A stretch of 64,000 bases of DNA from Amblyomma americanum (lineage: Eukaryota > Arthropoda > Arachnida > Ixodida > Ixodidae). Shown here one piece after another: positions 46,655-56,847 of this stretch. The notes below the pieces were generated by a model. It was given only the letters and a program-made list of their open reading frames with translations, was not told the origin of the DNA and did not search any database. The stretch is taken from assembly GCF_052857255.1 (NCBI RefSeq), contig NC_135504.1, positions 140,146,121 through 140,210,120 of the forward strand. Direction: 5' to 3'. Made by a program: the position numbers and the translations under genes. Each line of letters begins with the position of its first letter. The stretch's first letter is position 1.

Positions 46655-47560
46655 GCTTTTGCACTGATATTAGGCAGGCTTCACATTTTCAGAGAATAAT
46701 TTTGAACAACTGGGAATCAAGTGTTCGTGGATTGCAAGGGGTTACTCTCACGACATTTTTGACACAGCAGAGCCAAAGCAGAGAAAGCGTGGTCATGGAC
46801 CTAATGAAATTGTCGAAGTCGGACCTGCTCTTGATATGCGGGGAACTGTAAATAGAAGTGCAGAGCAAAATAACAAAACGAGAACTATGTAAGACCATTC
46901 CTAAGTACGTTGAGATAAACGGTCAGCTTGTTGGTACGTAGAACTTGGAACAGGAGGAAATGCGGAAGACTATAGAGAAGGCTGACCAAGAGGACAAACC
47001 ACTTAAAGTTAGGGAGGAAGCTGATCGGTAGTGGGAAAAAGAGAAGGAACGCTACAAGTGCGAAGCTGAAATCGAAGAAAAGGAACTAAAGCGATTGGAG
47101 CTTGCACTTGAGACTCGACGAGGCGCAGTCCAGAATGAAGGAGCCGGAACTTCGACAAAAACAGAGAGCGAGAGAGCAGAGTGCCAAGAACATGCACAAA
47201 AAGAAGGTAGCATTAAACTTTCCATTAAAGGCACAACATACAGGGCACAAGCGCATAATGGCAAAAGCTTATCGGAGCATTCGCAAAAGACACTGGGGTG
47301 CGACGCAGTCTGAAATGCGAGTATTCAAGAGGGTCGAAAACATTTCACAATTTCTTGTCAATTTTGAAAGCATCTGTGAGAAGTCGTAATTGAACAGAGA
47401 TATTTGGAGTCATGTGCTGGTGTCCCTTTTGTCACCTGAGCCTGCTGATTGTCGTACTGAGCATGTCGGAGGAGAATATGGATGATTACGGAAGAGTAAA
47501 GACAGTTATTCCGTCACTTCAATGTTACGGCAGAGTGCCCAAGCAGCCGGATCCGCTTTA
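46655..47560 (+). pseudogene. Gag fragment of a Gmr1-like Gypsy, second copy
   Basis: It matches the 5' leader and Gag of the element at 3678-10933. MDLMKLSKSDLLLICGEL starts at 46796. A charged stretch (EKEKERYKCEAEIEEKELKR) follows, then FKRVENISQFLVNFESICEK at about 47330. The leader bases before the ATG also align. It is much more diverged, with several stops, so it is an older relative. No LTR or pol follows. Confidence 0.75.
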
Positions 47561-48006
47561 ATGGTAGAGCGAAGGAGCCATTTAGGTACGAAGCGGCTTC
47601 TGTCCAGAGAAAACCCGCTAGCCATCAGACTGCCGAGCAGCGTGAAGATCTCAATGCTGCGAACGCGAAACAGGCGCATAATCGGCACGGATGGAAACGA
47701 AACGCGGGAACTCTATGGAGAGGTTTTGAAAATGCTGGAGAGACCGCTGCTGAGCTGGTTCGACGCGAAGCCAGGCTAAAGAGAAGGGACCAATGCAAGC
47801 GCCTGGTCGGAACGAAGATAAAGCCGGAAAAGGGGAAAGCCCGACCTGGAAGACAAATTTAAGCGGATATTCTATGGACACTTCCTCGCGTATGTGCGGA
47901 GTGCCTGAGCGCCCAGCGCCGCGCCGGGCTTCGAAAAGGGGCATCCACCTAAAGCCCCTCAATGACTAAAGTCTATTGAGGGGCATTACATCCACCTCAA
48001 TGCTTC
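47561..48006. other. Unassigned sequence with a hairpin before the Harbinger element
   Basis: It contains a strong short hairpin at 47954-47984: GCCCCTCAAT pairs with ATTGAGGGGC, and GACT pairs with AGTC inside the loop. The remainder is not recognised. Confidence 0.6.
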
Positions 48007-48032
48007 CTGGGCCCGGATTACGGAACTCGCTC
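48007..48032 (+). repeat. Left terminal inverted repeat of Harbinger
   Basis: CTGGGCCCGGATTACGGAAC followed by TCGCTC pairs with the right end with two mismatches. It is a transposase-binding end by analogy with the family. Confidence 0.8.
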
Positions 48033-48233
48033 CGACCGCTCTACAATTGAGAGCGCTCTAAAATGCCCGCTCCTATTGGTCGCCGGCGCCATTTTGAAAA
48101 GTTGCGTCACGGGAAGCTGCAATGGCGTCACGGACAAGAAAAAACGCATGACGTTACGCACCTATTTATGCCCGCGGTTTTAGACTGTTTTTTGCGACCG
48201 CGAAGAGTCGGTCTAAAGAGTTTTAGAGGGAAA

Positions 48234-48790
48234 ATGGCGGCGGCGGCGTCTGCTATATATTGGTGGCGGAGGCAGTAACGTCGGCGCCAGCAACGACGAA
48301 GGACGGTGTACGAGGACACGTATGACTTGCCGGACGAGCTGTTCCGTCGGTTATTTCGACTCGATAAGGAGAAAGTGGAGTGGTTGTGCGGCGAACTTGC
48401 AGACGAACTGCGAGGCGTACGGACGAGCGCTTTATCGGTGCGGCGGCAGGTGCCGTGCGCTCTCCGTTTTTTTTTTTGCCTCCGGGGGCTTTCAAGTGTG
48501 CGTCGGCAACGAGCAGACCGTCGGCCTCGCACAACCGACGGTGAGCAAGTGCGTGCAGCGTGTTGCTGAGGCAATCTGCAAAGTCGGCGCACAGGAGGGA
48601 TGGGTGCGCTTCCCGGCGCACCCCGAGGAAAAAGTGGCAGCGAGGCGACCTTCCTTCCCCGCGGCACCATCCCTGCGTCGTCGGCTGCGTCGAAGGCACG
48701 CTTATTGCCATAAAAGCGCCGCGGGGAGACCCAGCAAACCGGGCAGCATTCTGGAGCCGCAAATGATACTACGTGATGAACACCATGATC
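48234..48790 (+). pseudogene. Harbinger nuclease exon 1
   Basis: The start is ATG at 48234 (MAAAASAIYWWRRQ) with an in-frame TAA at 48276. The family block TVYEDTYDLPDELFRRLFRL follows. A frameshift at the T11 run near 48470 leads to CVGNEQTVGLAQPTVSKCVQ (helix-turn-helix-like part), and another near 48640-48680 leads to CVVGCVEGTLIAIKAPRGDP. In this block the first catalytic aspartate of related nucleases (VDG) is glutamate (VEG). A TGA interrupts FWSRK-YYVMNTM. The donor is ATC|gtgag at 48790. Confidence 0.85.
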
Positions 48791-48885
48791 GTGAGTAGAC
48801 TGGTTTTCTGACCGCATGGGTTCGAAAGCCGCGACCTCGACAATGGAAGTTCACGTCCAAGATTGTCTGCCTGTGTTTCTCGCAG

Positions 48886-49024
48886 ATATGCGACGGAAAC
48901 ATAAAGACCCTTGCGGTCGACCCTCGCTGCTTGGGGTCTTGTCACGATACCTTTTCTTGGCGCTACTCACGGCTGCGTCGGAAGGTGGAGCACGGGCTGT
49001 TGGAGGATGGAGAGTCTCTTCTGG
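48886..49024 (+). pseudogene. Harbinger nuclease exon 2
   Basis: Acceptor tttctcgcag at 48885. It reads ICDGNIKTLAVDPRCLGSCH and DTFSWRYSRLRRKVEHGLLE with DGESLLG. The HD of SCHDTF is the second catalytic aspartate of the family. Donor CTTCTGG|gtaag at 49024. The frame joins cleanly to exon 3. Confidence 0.85.
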
Positions 49025-49438
49025 GTAAGCAGCCTATTGATCATCGGGCCACTTCGACAGCACGTATTAAGCTGCAGCAGCGGCTCATACCTAAATGAGG
49101 TGGGTTACAACATGGACGACATGCAACAGTATCATGTATCGTATTTGTGTGTATTTACTGTTACGGCTGGTGCAGAGGCACAAGAAACATTGTTATAAAG
49201 TGAATCGTATTTCAAGCGTAAAACACCAAGGCAAAAGAGGTGTGCACATCGTTATTGTCGTATAGGATATCACAGTACATCGTTAACCTAGAAGGCTGTG
49301 CTTACAGAGGTACCCCTTAGTCATGAATCTTCTGCATGCCTATGAATTCTGGTTCAGCATACTGGTTTTGAGCTGCTTGGTATGAATCATTTATTACATA
49401 AGCAACAACACACTTCACTGCAAATTTTGGTCATGCAG

Positions 49439-49914
49439 GAGACACTGGATATCCACTGGAGCCGTGGCTGCTCACACCAGTGTCAGGGCATCCTGGTGCA
49501 AACACTGCAGAAAGGCAGTACAACGCAGCACATGCCTCAATGCGATGTGTTGTGGAACGCTGCATTGGTGTTCTCAAAAGCCGCTTCCGGTGCCTTCAAA
49601 GGTACCGGACACTCCACTACGAGCCGGAGCGGGCGGTGGTCATCATAGCAGCGTGTGCTGCGTTGCACAACATCTGTCTTGAAGAAGCCCTGGCTGCAGA
49701 CGAAGACGACACTACTGATGACCCTGGCAACAATGGGCCACCTCTGCTTGCCGTGTACTTGCCGGGGACAGGATCCCGCATGACCTACCTGCGTGGTAGA
49801 GCAATGCGAGACCGTATCACTGGCCTCTTTGGCACAACCCGCCCGCGGAGGCAAGCACACCTGCAGATGGTGCGACAACAGCAGCAGCGGCAACAGCAGC
49901 ACCACCGGCAGTAA
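49439..49914 (+). pseudogene. Harbinger nuclease exon 3
   Basis: Acceptor catgcag at 49438. The frame continues G|DTGYPLEPWLLTPVSGHPGA, then RCVVERCIGVLKSRFRCLQR (third catalytic residue, E) and VVIIAACAALHNICLEE, a very typical HARBI1-like end. A glutamine-rich C-terminus ends at 49914. This exon is uninterrupted, but exon 1 lesions make the gene a pseudogene. Confidence 0.9.
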
Positions 49915-51824
49915 GCCCTACACCATCTGGGAGCTGTGGCTGCAATGACTCACCGTGCTGGCATGGCGAGTTGTCGCAGCCACTCTTGCTACGGGCAGTG
50001 CCATTGTCCTGTGTTAGTGCGTGAGCCCCTGTGTGATATGATGCCCTCGGCCACTGGTAGCCACATTCCAGCATTTGTAAATTACTTTTTCTTACGTGTG
50101 CTTGAAAGCCTCCAGTGGCAAGATATGAAGTGCACACACCAACTGCTGCTCCACCGACAGTGGTCACCAGTATGCCTTTCAGTGCATCAGCAAGCTTGCC
50201 GCACAGCTACTGCACTTTTTCCTTCTCAAGTCAAAATACACGCCGAAACAGCTCGTCCAACAAGTTAAATGGATCCTCGCACACCGTCTTTTGCCGTTGC
50301 TTACGTCGATCTGTGTAATTAGGCAAACAGTTGCTTGCAGTCAATATATTTTTGATGAATGTGCACGAGGAAAAAGTGTGGTGTGGAGACTGCTAGGCAC
50401 CAGTAAAGCGTTTGTTTTTGCACCACGTTTATTCATTGGTCACAATAATTTTTTTCGCCACAGCTGTTCATACCAGTCTCCCAAATGTAACACACAGCAG
50501 GGAAACAAAAGCATGCATGCAGCATCAACAGTGATTTGCATATGCCTTGTCGAGTGCTGCGCAGAGATTGCACAAGAACAGTTTTATCTTACACTGTGGC
50601 CAAACGGGCGAGTTGGCTGTACATTTTTAAGGCGAACAGTGCGAAAGACATAGCCGGAAAGCAGAGGAAACACATAATGAGCGCTCGTCATATGTTTTCT
50701 TTGCTTTCCGTCTAAGTCTTACGCGCTGTTTGCCCTTAAAAAGAAAGCTTCAGCTTGACTGCCAGCTTGAATGCTAATAATCACAGGTTTGGCATGTTGT
50801 GCATACTTGTAGGCCCGATGTAGCCCTGGTTTGCACTTTGCTGAAACACATTACACAACTGGTGGTATGCACAGCAAGTGCTACACAAGACATTGCTCTT
50901 CGTAGATTTTACTGGACTAAAAAAACCATGTTACGTGTACAAGACACAGGAGTATCACAAACGATGATGCCAACATGGCTGCGTTTGAAGTTGTAAAAGG
51001 ACCCACAAACGAGTGTCATTAACATTGTTGCATCATACCTTTAAAGGCGGAGCTCAAGCGTCCCCCAAATTTTTTTTCCTGCTTTCAACACCAGTTCAGA
51101 AGTGACTTTGGACGAATGCTGGCAAGCCTCATTTTTCCTCGTGTCTATTGAGGATAGAACATGTTACAATGCACACAATGGACACTGTACGGAAAAGCAG
51201 GAAAAGTAATGCTAAAAAAACGACTCAGGAACATGCGAACAAATTTAACAGGCACAAAATCGAAGTGTTCAAAATGTATCCAGAATACCCATATTATGAT
51301 GCCCTTCATAACTACAGTCACTTCAGAACAACTTTGCCCCACATATTGCACTTGCCCACATATTGCAATGAAATAAAACAAGCACTAGAAATTGCACCTT
51401 GTGCACCTGCCACAGCTGCAGGTAAACATTTGAAAGGAATGGAAAATAAATGAGTATAGGAGGCTTCCACACCTGGCAGAGCTTAAATTACATAACTGGA
51501 TGAAAATAAACAGTGTGAAGCATCCGGCACTGCAGAGCTTACTAGAAATAAAAAAATGATGCTATTGCACCAGGCATAGATGATCTTGAATAAATACAAA
51601 AAACAGAAACCTGACAGAGAAGCAAACAATGTAAGTAAAAGTAAACACAGAACGGAAATTTTAACATGCAAACTAAAAATAGTTCAATGAGTCTGCACCT
51701 GGCAGAGAAGTAAATAATGTTCTTCAATAAATATAAATATATGAAGCTGTTCTTTAATAAATATAAAAACATGCAAATAATGCAAATAAAAATGAACAAT
51801 TCAATATGGTGCAGGTGGCTCAAG
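49915..51824. other. Harbinger intergenic region
   Basis: Between the convergent genes. It contains an imperfect hairpin of about 118 bases at 50625-50742 and AT-rich sequence. No third gene was recognised. Confidence 0.6.
50625..50742. repeat. Long imperfect hairpin (MITE-like)
   Basis: The left half (ttaaggcgaacagtgcgaaa...) pairs with the right half (...ttacgcgctgtttgccctta) over about 48 bases with roughly 80 percent pairing. The loop is aatgagcgctcgtcat. It could be a minimal MITE nested in the Harbinger element, or a structured RNA region. Confidence 0.65.
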
Positions 51825-52825
51825 TTACTTTTGTAAGGTTAGCGTCAGTAGGTTCACGTTCCGGATGAGCAGCTCTTGCTGCCCATTTGACGCCTGCACA
51901 CCATCTGTCACCTCCCGTATGGCCTGCATGTAAAAATACTTCCAATTACAAATTATTACTGACAGCCAATATTGAGATCTCGCTTAAGTTTTATGTAAAA
52001 TGTCAGTGCTAGAGATATTTTGGACAAAGTATGGTTGTAGAAGGCTCGTGTCTATTTCATAAACTCAGCTGTCCCAACCACCTTCCACAAGAGGCATCAA
52101 AACAGAAGTAGAGTTACTCAAAAGAGAGCACTGATATTTATGCTTCAGGTGACGGCTTCGACTCTGCAAAGTGCAGTGTGTGCAGCGAGTACACACCTCC
52201 AGCATGCTCTGCTGAAAAGCAGCGTCCTGGCGGTTCCGGGCCTCGGTAAGGGAATCCAAATGATACGATTCATACAGCGTCTGGCGCAGCACCTCATTGG
52301 CCCCATCGTCTCGCCGTCGCTTCCCAAGAAGGCTAGGCGTGGCGCGCGGTCAGGGCTGCAGTGGGGGCTCTGGTGTGTGCTGCTGTGAGGGCTGCGGCGA
52401 GGGCACCGGTGTAGCTGTCGGGATAGAAAATGTGCTCATCACGTGGTGGAATAAGCAAAACATTTGGTGCAATGTGTTAGAGGACTTGACATATACAGGA
52501 CAGCAATCTTGGGCAGCATTGTTGTAGCATATTTCATGTGCTCATTTGCTAGACTGCTAGCAGATATCACAGCCTCACTGCGAGAGAAATAAACATTCTG
52601 CACGGCGTGGAAAAGCCAGAGAGAGATAGTGTTGTGCATACTGTAGAATCACTGCCGTATTTTGGCTACTGCTGCAAATGCTGCCAGAGAGTATAGTGCT
52701 ATTACTTTCAAGCAGCTGCCAGAAAGAGTAGTATGGAGCTTGAATAATGGCAAGCCAACTCACGGTCTGTGGGGCTCAGTGTGTCTTGTCGACAACTTGC
52801 TGAGGCTCCCCGTTTATCTCCTTTG
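51825..52825 (-). pseudogene. Myb/SANT-like Harbinger partner gene, 3' exons
   Basis: Three exons on the minus strand with gt-ag borders: 52825-52764 (GDKRGASASCRQDTLSPTD), 52414-52197 (proline/glutamine-rich linker TPVPSPQPSQQHTPEPPLQP, then TGA, then RRRDDGANEVLRQTLYESYH and LTEARNRQDAAFQQSMLE), and 51923-51825 (AIREVTDGVQASNGQQELLI to TLQK, stop). This is the C-terminal half of the DNA-binding partner that Harbinger nucleases need. One nonsense change (CGA to TGA near 52350) breaks it. Confidence 0.65.
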
Positions 52826-53019
52826 CTGTAACAGGTAAAAGGTTCGGTTGATTGGCACTGGCAAACCATGAAACTAAAAGCGCACTAGCAAAAGAGAAGC
52901 AATCAATAATGCTCAACCACTTGTCTATGCATTCCGGCACCTCCGCCGAGACTAAAATACACCACAGATGGAATGAACAGCGCTAGTAAGGCGCAAGGCT
53001 CAGACATCATGTTTTTAAA

Positions 53020-53090
53020 CGGCCGACCCCTCGTTGTTGAGAATCGACGCAAGCTGGTTCCACAGCTCGCGCATTTCAACAGCTGTGTAT
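53020..53090 (-). pseudogene. Myb/SANT-like domain fragment, left of the LINE insertion
   Basis: The minus strand gives YTAVEMRELWNQLASILNNE, which fits the SANT/MADF pattern (…LW..LA..LN..G). It follows on from the fragment at 58465-58580 when the LINE and one copy of the 12-base duplication are removed. The exon end on the low-coordinate side is unclear (a TAA follows at about 53020). Confidence 0.6.
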
Positions 53091-53227
53091 TGAGTTGAGT
53101 TGAGTGGTTGTAAACTACCGGTGGGATTAGCCTTGCAGTTGCTGCCGGCAATTACTCCACCGTAGCGACACTTAAATAGAAATCACAGAAACACTGTCCG
53201 CAAAAACCCAAATAGAAACTCCTGAGG

Positions 53228-53795
53228 TCACCATGTGGAGGCCAAATCCGTGTCCAGCAGGTAAAGTAGAAGAAGGCGAGAAGCATCCCTTCTACTCGAC
53301 TGGCTCCCGCGCGGGAAAACAATGTCCTGAAGAGAACTGTGAGGAACTCCTGCCTTCTTGAGGGATCCGAATAACACAGCCCGTTCCGCATTGTACAAAG
53401 TACAGCACAAGAGGTAATGTTCTATGTCACCACACACACCACACGTTGAACACAATGGTGACAACGCTAGGCCAGTCTTATACATCCACGCCGGCGTACG
53501 AGCAGAATCCGTGCGAACGCGGCGCAGCAAAGTGGCTTGGTACCTTTTGAGACCCTTGGTCACACATGGCTGATGAGGAGAGCTCCACAAAGAACTGAAG
53601 TGGCACAACACCACATCTCTGAACATTTGCTTGACTTCATGAGGGACTTCATGTACTGGAATCCCGGAGAGAGATGTATGGGCGAGGTTGTCTGCTATCT
53701 CGTTGCCTAAGACACCTATGTGCGAGGGCACCCATTGAAAGCGTATAGAGAAGCCTTTGCTATGTAGATTCTGCACCAACGTAGGGATCTAAGAC
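53228..53795 (-). pseudogene. LINE C ORF2, RNase H end and C-terminal domain
   Basis: VQNLHSKGFSIRFQWVPSHI continues RNase H (WVPSHIGVLGNEIADNLAH, the fourth catalytic aspartate). The C-terminal cysteine block CSTCGVCGDIEHYLLCCTLY follows. It is one frame away from the upstream part because of a frameshift near 53790. The natural stop is at 53228. Confidence 0.85.
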
Positions 53796-55077
53796 TCAAG
53801 GCATCAGTGGGGAACCCGTACTCTAACCTTTGAAGGGCAGATTTTGAATCCGTAATTATGACAGTAGGTTGAGGCGTACAACACCGTAGCTTCTTTAGAG
53901 CTGCCTCAATGGCAACGCTTTCGGCCATTGTGGAGGACACGACTTTAGTAAAACGAACAGACCAATCATACTTAAAAGACGGAATATGAAAAGCAGCTGC
54001 ACTAGATCCTCTGACCTTGTCCACAGAGCCGTCTGTAAAAATTTGAAGATGACTGGCATATTCGGTCTCAAGATGTTCCAGTACGAGCGAACGCATTGCC
54101 GCTAAAGGAGAATTCCGCTTAGCGCGAACGTGGGGAATTGTCAAGGAACAATCGAGGCTCGGAAAGCAGCAAGGTGGCTTCAACGTCTTAGGTCGATCTC
54201 GAAGGTCGAGACCCAGAGAACGAAGAGTATTTAAAGCCAAGTACGCCCGGGACTCAGATCTCTTTCGAAGACGCTGTAGAAGCGCTCTCCCGGCAACAGT
54301 CTCTCTGAGGCGGCCAATTTGCAGCAAAAGTCTTTGTGAAGCGGCTAGCCGGAGAGGTTTCGATTGAGACTCATACAGTACTGCATTGTTTGGAGCAGCC
54401 TGCGGAACGCCGAGAGCCCTCCTTAGTCCCATTCTGTGCAAAACCTTAAGGCGTTCCAGCTGCGATACCGAGGGGGAAATTAAAGGGAGCTGGTACATTA
54501 TGCGACTTGTCACCAGGGCATCGTGAAGCCTGATCATTGAAGCAGGATGGTTTACCCATTGCTCACTAGCAACTGTACGAAGCACATTGAGACGCGAAGA
54601 TAGTGAAGCCACAATCGAGTCCACAGCTCGTCGCCACTGTAGACGTGAGTCAATAGTGACGCCCAAAAAACGTATGTGGTTAACCTGACGAAGGCAAGAC
54701 TGATCAACGTCTACGCTCAGCCGCGCATACCGTCTGCCCCTACCTGGAAACAGGACGAAGAAAGATTTTTCCACCGAGAGAGTCAACCCAACACCTTGAA
54801 GGTAACTTTTAACTGAAAGCACGGCCTGTCGCGCTAATAGAGCTAAGCGTTTGTGTTGATATCCGGTTAACCAAAGACAAATGTCGTCTGCATATATCGA
54901 CATATGGACATGCCTACAATGTTTTTGCACTTTTGCGGGAAGACCAGCCATGACAACATTAAAGAGCGTTGAGGACAGGACACTACCCTGAGGTACCCCT
55001 CGCGATACCGCCCTTTCGGAGCTCATTGTACTGCCTAACCGCACTCGAAATTTACGATCACTGAGAAATGAGTGAAT
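53716..55077 (-). pseudogene. LINE C ORF2, RT palm to RNase H
   Basis: Continues directly after the nonsense codon: FIHSFLSDRKF, SRGVPQGSVLSSTLFNVVMA, SIYADDICLW (catalytic YADD) and VNHIRFLGVTI. RNase H then begins: LQIFTDGSVDK (D), MAESVAIEAAL (E), VIITDSKSALQ (D). Catalytic residues look intact. Confidence 0.9.
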
Positions 55078-56847
55078 GAATCACAGAAGATAGCCCTGTA
55101 CGCCTATGACCTGCAGACTATGCAGTATTGAGCTCTGGAGGACGCTATCATAAGCCTTTGATACGTCTAGGAAAATAGCTAGTGTTGAAAGTCGAAAAGC
55201 ACTCTGATGTTCAATGTGGCTTATCAAGTCCAGGACGCTATCTTGCGCGCTTAAACCTGTGCGGAATCCAGTCATGCATGTTGGTAGTGCCCTTCTATCC
55301 TCAAGCCACCAAGACAAATGCTTACTTGCCATCTTCTCCATGAGCTTAGCCACACACGACGTCAGCGATACAGGACGATACGAGGCCGCGTCTGTCATCT
55401 CTTTGCTGGCCTTCAGCAGTGGGAGTACAAAAGCCACCTTCCATGAAGGGGGAACGTCACCAGACTCCCACAATCGATTGAGATAGGTTAGGAGCATCTT
55501 CCGGTGTTCCAGAGGCAGGTTCTGTAACATTTGATTGGTAATGCCGTCAGGACCTGGTGCACAGCGACGCCGCAGGCTGCAGAGCGCTGTCTGTAGTTCT
55601 CGATGTGTGAACGGGGCGTCCATAACAGACGGAGACGTAGCAGGCAGAGCGCAGGGATGAATGCCGGGTCTGGAATTTACAAATACATCCGCAAATTCCT
55701 CTGCCAAGCACACGAGATGTTTCTGCGTGCGCAATGCAAGCGCCTCGAAAGGTTTACTCGGACGAGAGCCACCAGCAAGACTGCCAACGACCCGCCAAAT
55801 TCTCGTTAGCGGTGAGAAAACAGTCAAACTAGCGCAAAAGGATGCCCACTGGGACCTACAGAGCTTGTTCGCATGACGTCTAATGGCAGAGTTGAGCCTG
55901 TTGAAAGTTGTCTTCAAGGCTCTGTCGTCCTTCTTCCGCAACAGTGGTCGCTCCGCCCTTCTGCGCGCTGCGCAGAGGTTCCTGAGTTTTAAATCCGGAG
56001 TCGGAAAATGATCAGGTAGCTTGAGCGCCGTGGTAGCAGCCATCTTAGCATAAATCATTTTGTCTTTCACATCACCGGAAACACAGGCTAAGTGCTCCCT
56101 GTATTTGTCCCAATTAACAACATGGCAAATTTTAGGACCACGCTGATGGAAGTCGGCAGTAAACACAAATATCGGGTAGTGATCACTTCCCATTCGGTCA
56201 GCTCTAGTTGACCACTGCACACGGATGTCAGGTGAATGTAAGGTTAGGTCTATAGATGTGGGTGAGGTTGGAGGCCGAAAGAAAGTGGGACTTCCGTCAT
56301 TGGCCACGCACAGGTCCAAACTGTCGATGACTTCTACAAGTTGGCGTCCGCGAGGATCTGTGTTCCTGTCACCCCAGGCAGGGTGGTGGGCGTTGAAGTC
56401 ACCGCAGATGATTCTGGGTGCTAGGCAGCGGTCACAAAGTTGCTGGAGGAACAAAGCCATATCAACCTTCTTCCGCGGGGACATGTATACTGATGCAATG
56501 GACAGATTTCGGAAGGCGAGCCGAATCTTCACAGCCACTACCTCAATACTGTCGGTGCAAAGATCGGTGACGTTCAAAGCCATATGAGGAATCTCCCTTC
56601 GTATGTAAAGGGCGGCACTTCCTGCGGGAAAAGACATTATGCTGCAATTCTTGTGGGCGACGTATCCCGGCAAAGACCTCCCGCTTGGCAAGCCAGCCTC
56701 CGAGAGGGCCAGTACTGGAACACAGGTCTCTTTCAAGAACAGTTTTTGTTCTGCTAATCGACTTATAATCCCAGCGCAGTTCCATTGTATGATAAACGGC
56801 ACTTTTCTGGGGTTTTTAGTTGCAACAGGTTGAAGAAAACTAGCCAT
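55078..56847 (-). pseudogene. LINE C ORF2, endonuclease and RT fingers, stopped by one nonsense codon
   Basis: ORF2 starts at ATG 56847, directly after the ORF1 stop. The APE endonuclease shows VPFIIQWNCAGIISRLAEQK (N), LALSEAGLPSG (E), IICGDFNAHHPAWGDRNTD and MGSDHYPIFVF. The RT follows with RRRCAPGPDGITNQML, ASYRPVSLTSCVAKLMEKMA and LAIFLDVSKAYDSVLQ (motif A). It ends GVQGYLL then TGA at 55080-55078, where tryptophan (TGG) is usual in related elements. The next codons continue in the same frame, so a single substitution separates the two halves. Confidence 0.9.

Noticed and set aside
48128..48817. 229-codon minus-strand frame and other frames opposite the Harbinger nuclease
   Set aside because: They are antisense shadows of a GC-rich exon. 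The plus-strand frames match the nuclease family and the splice sites.
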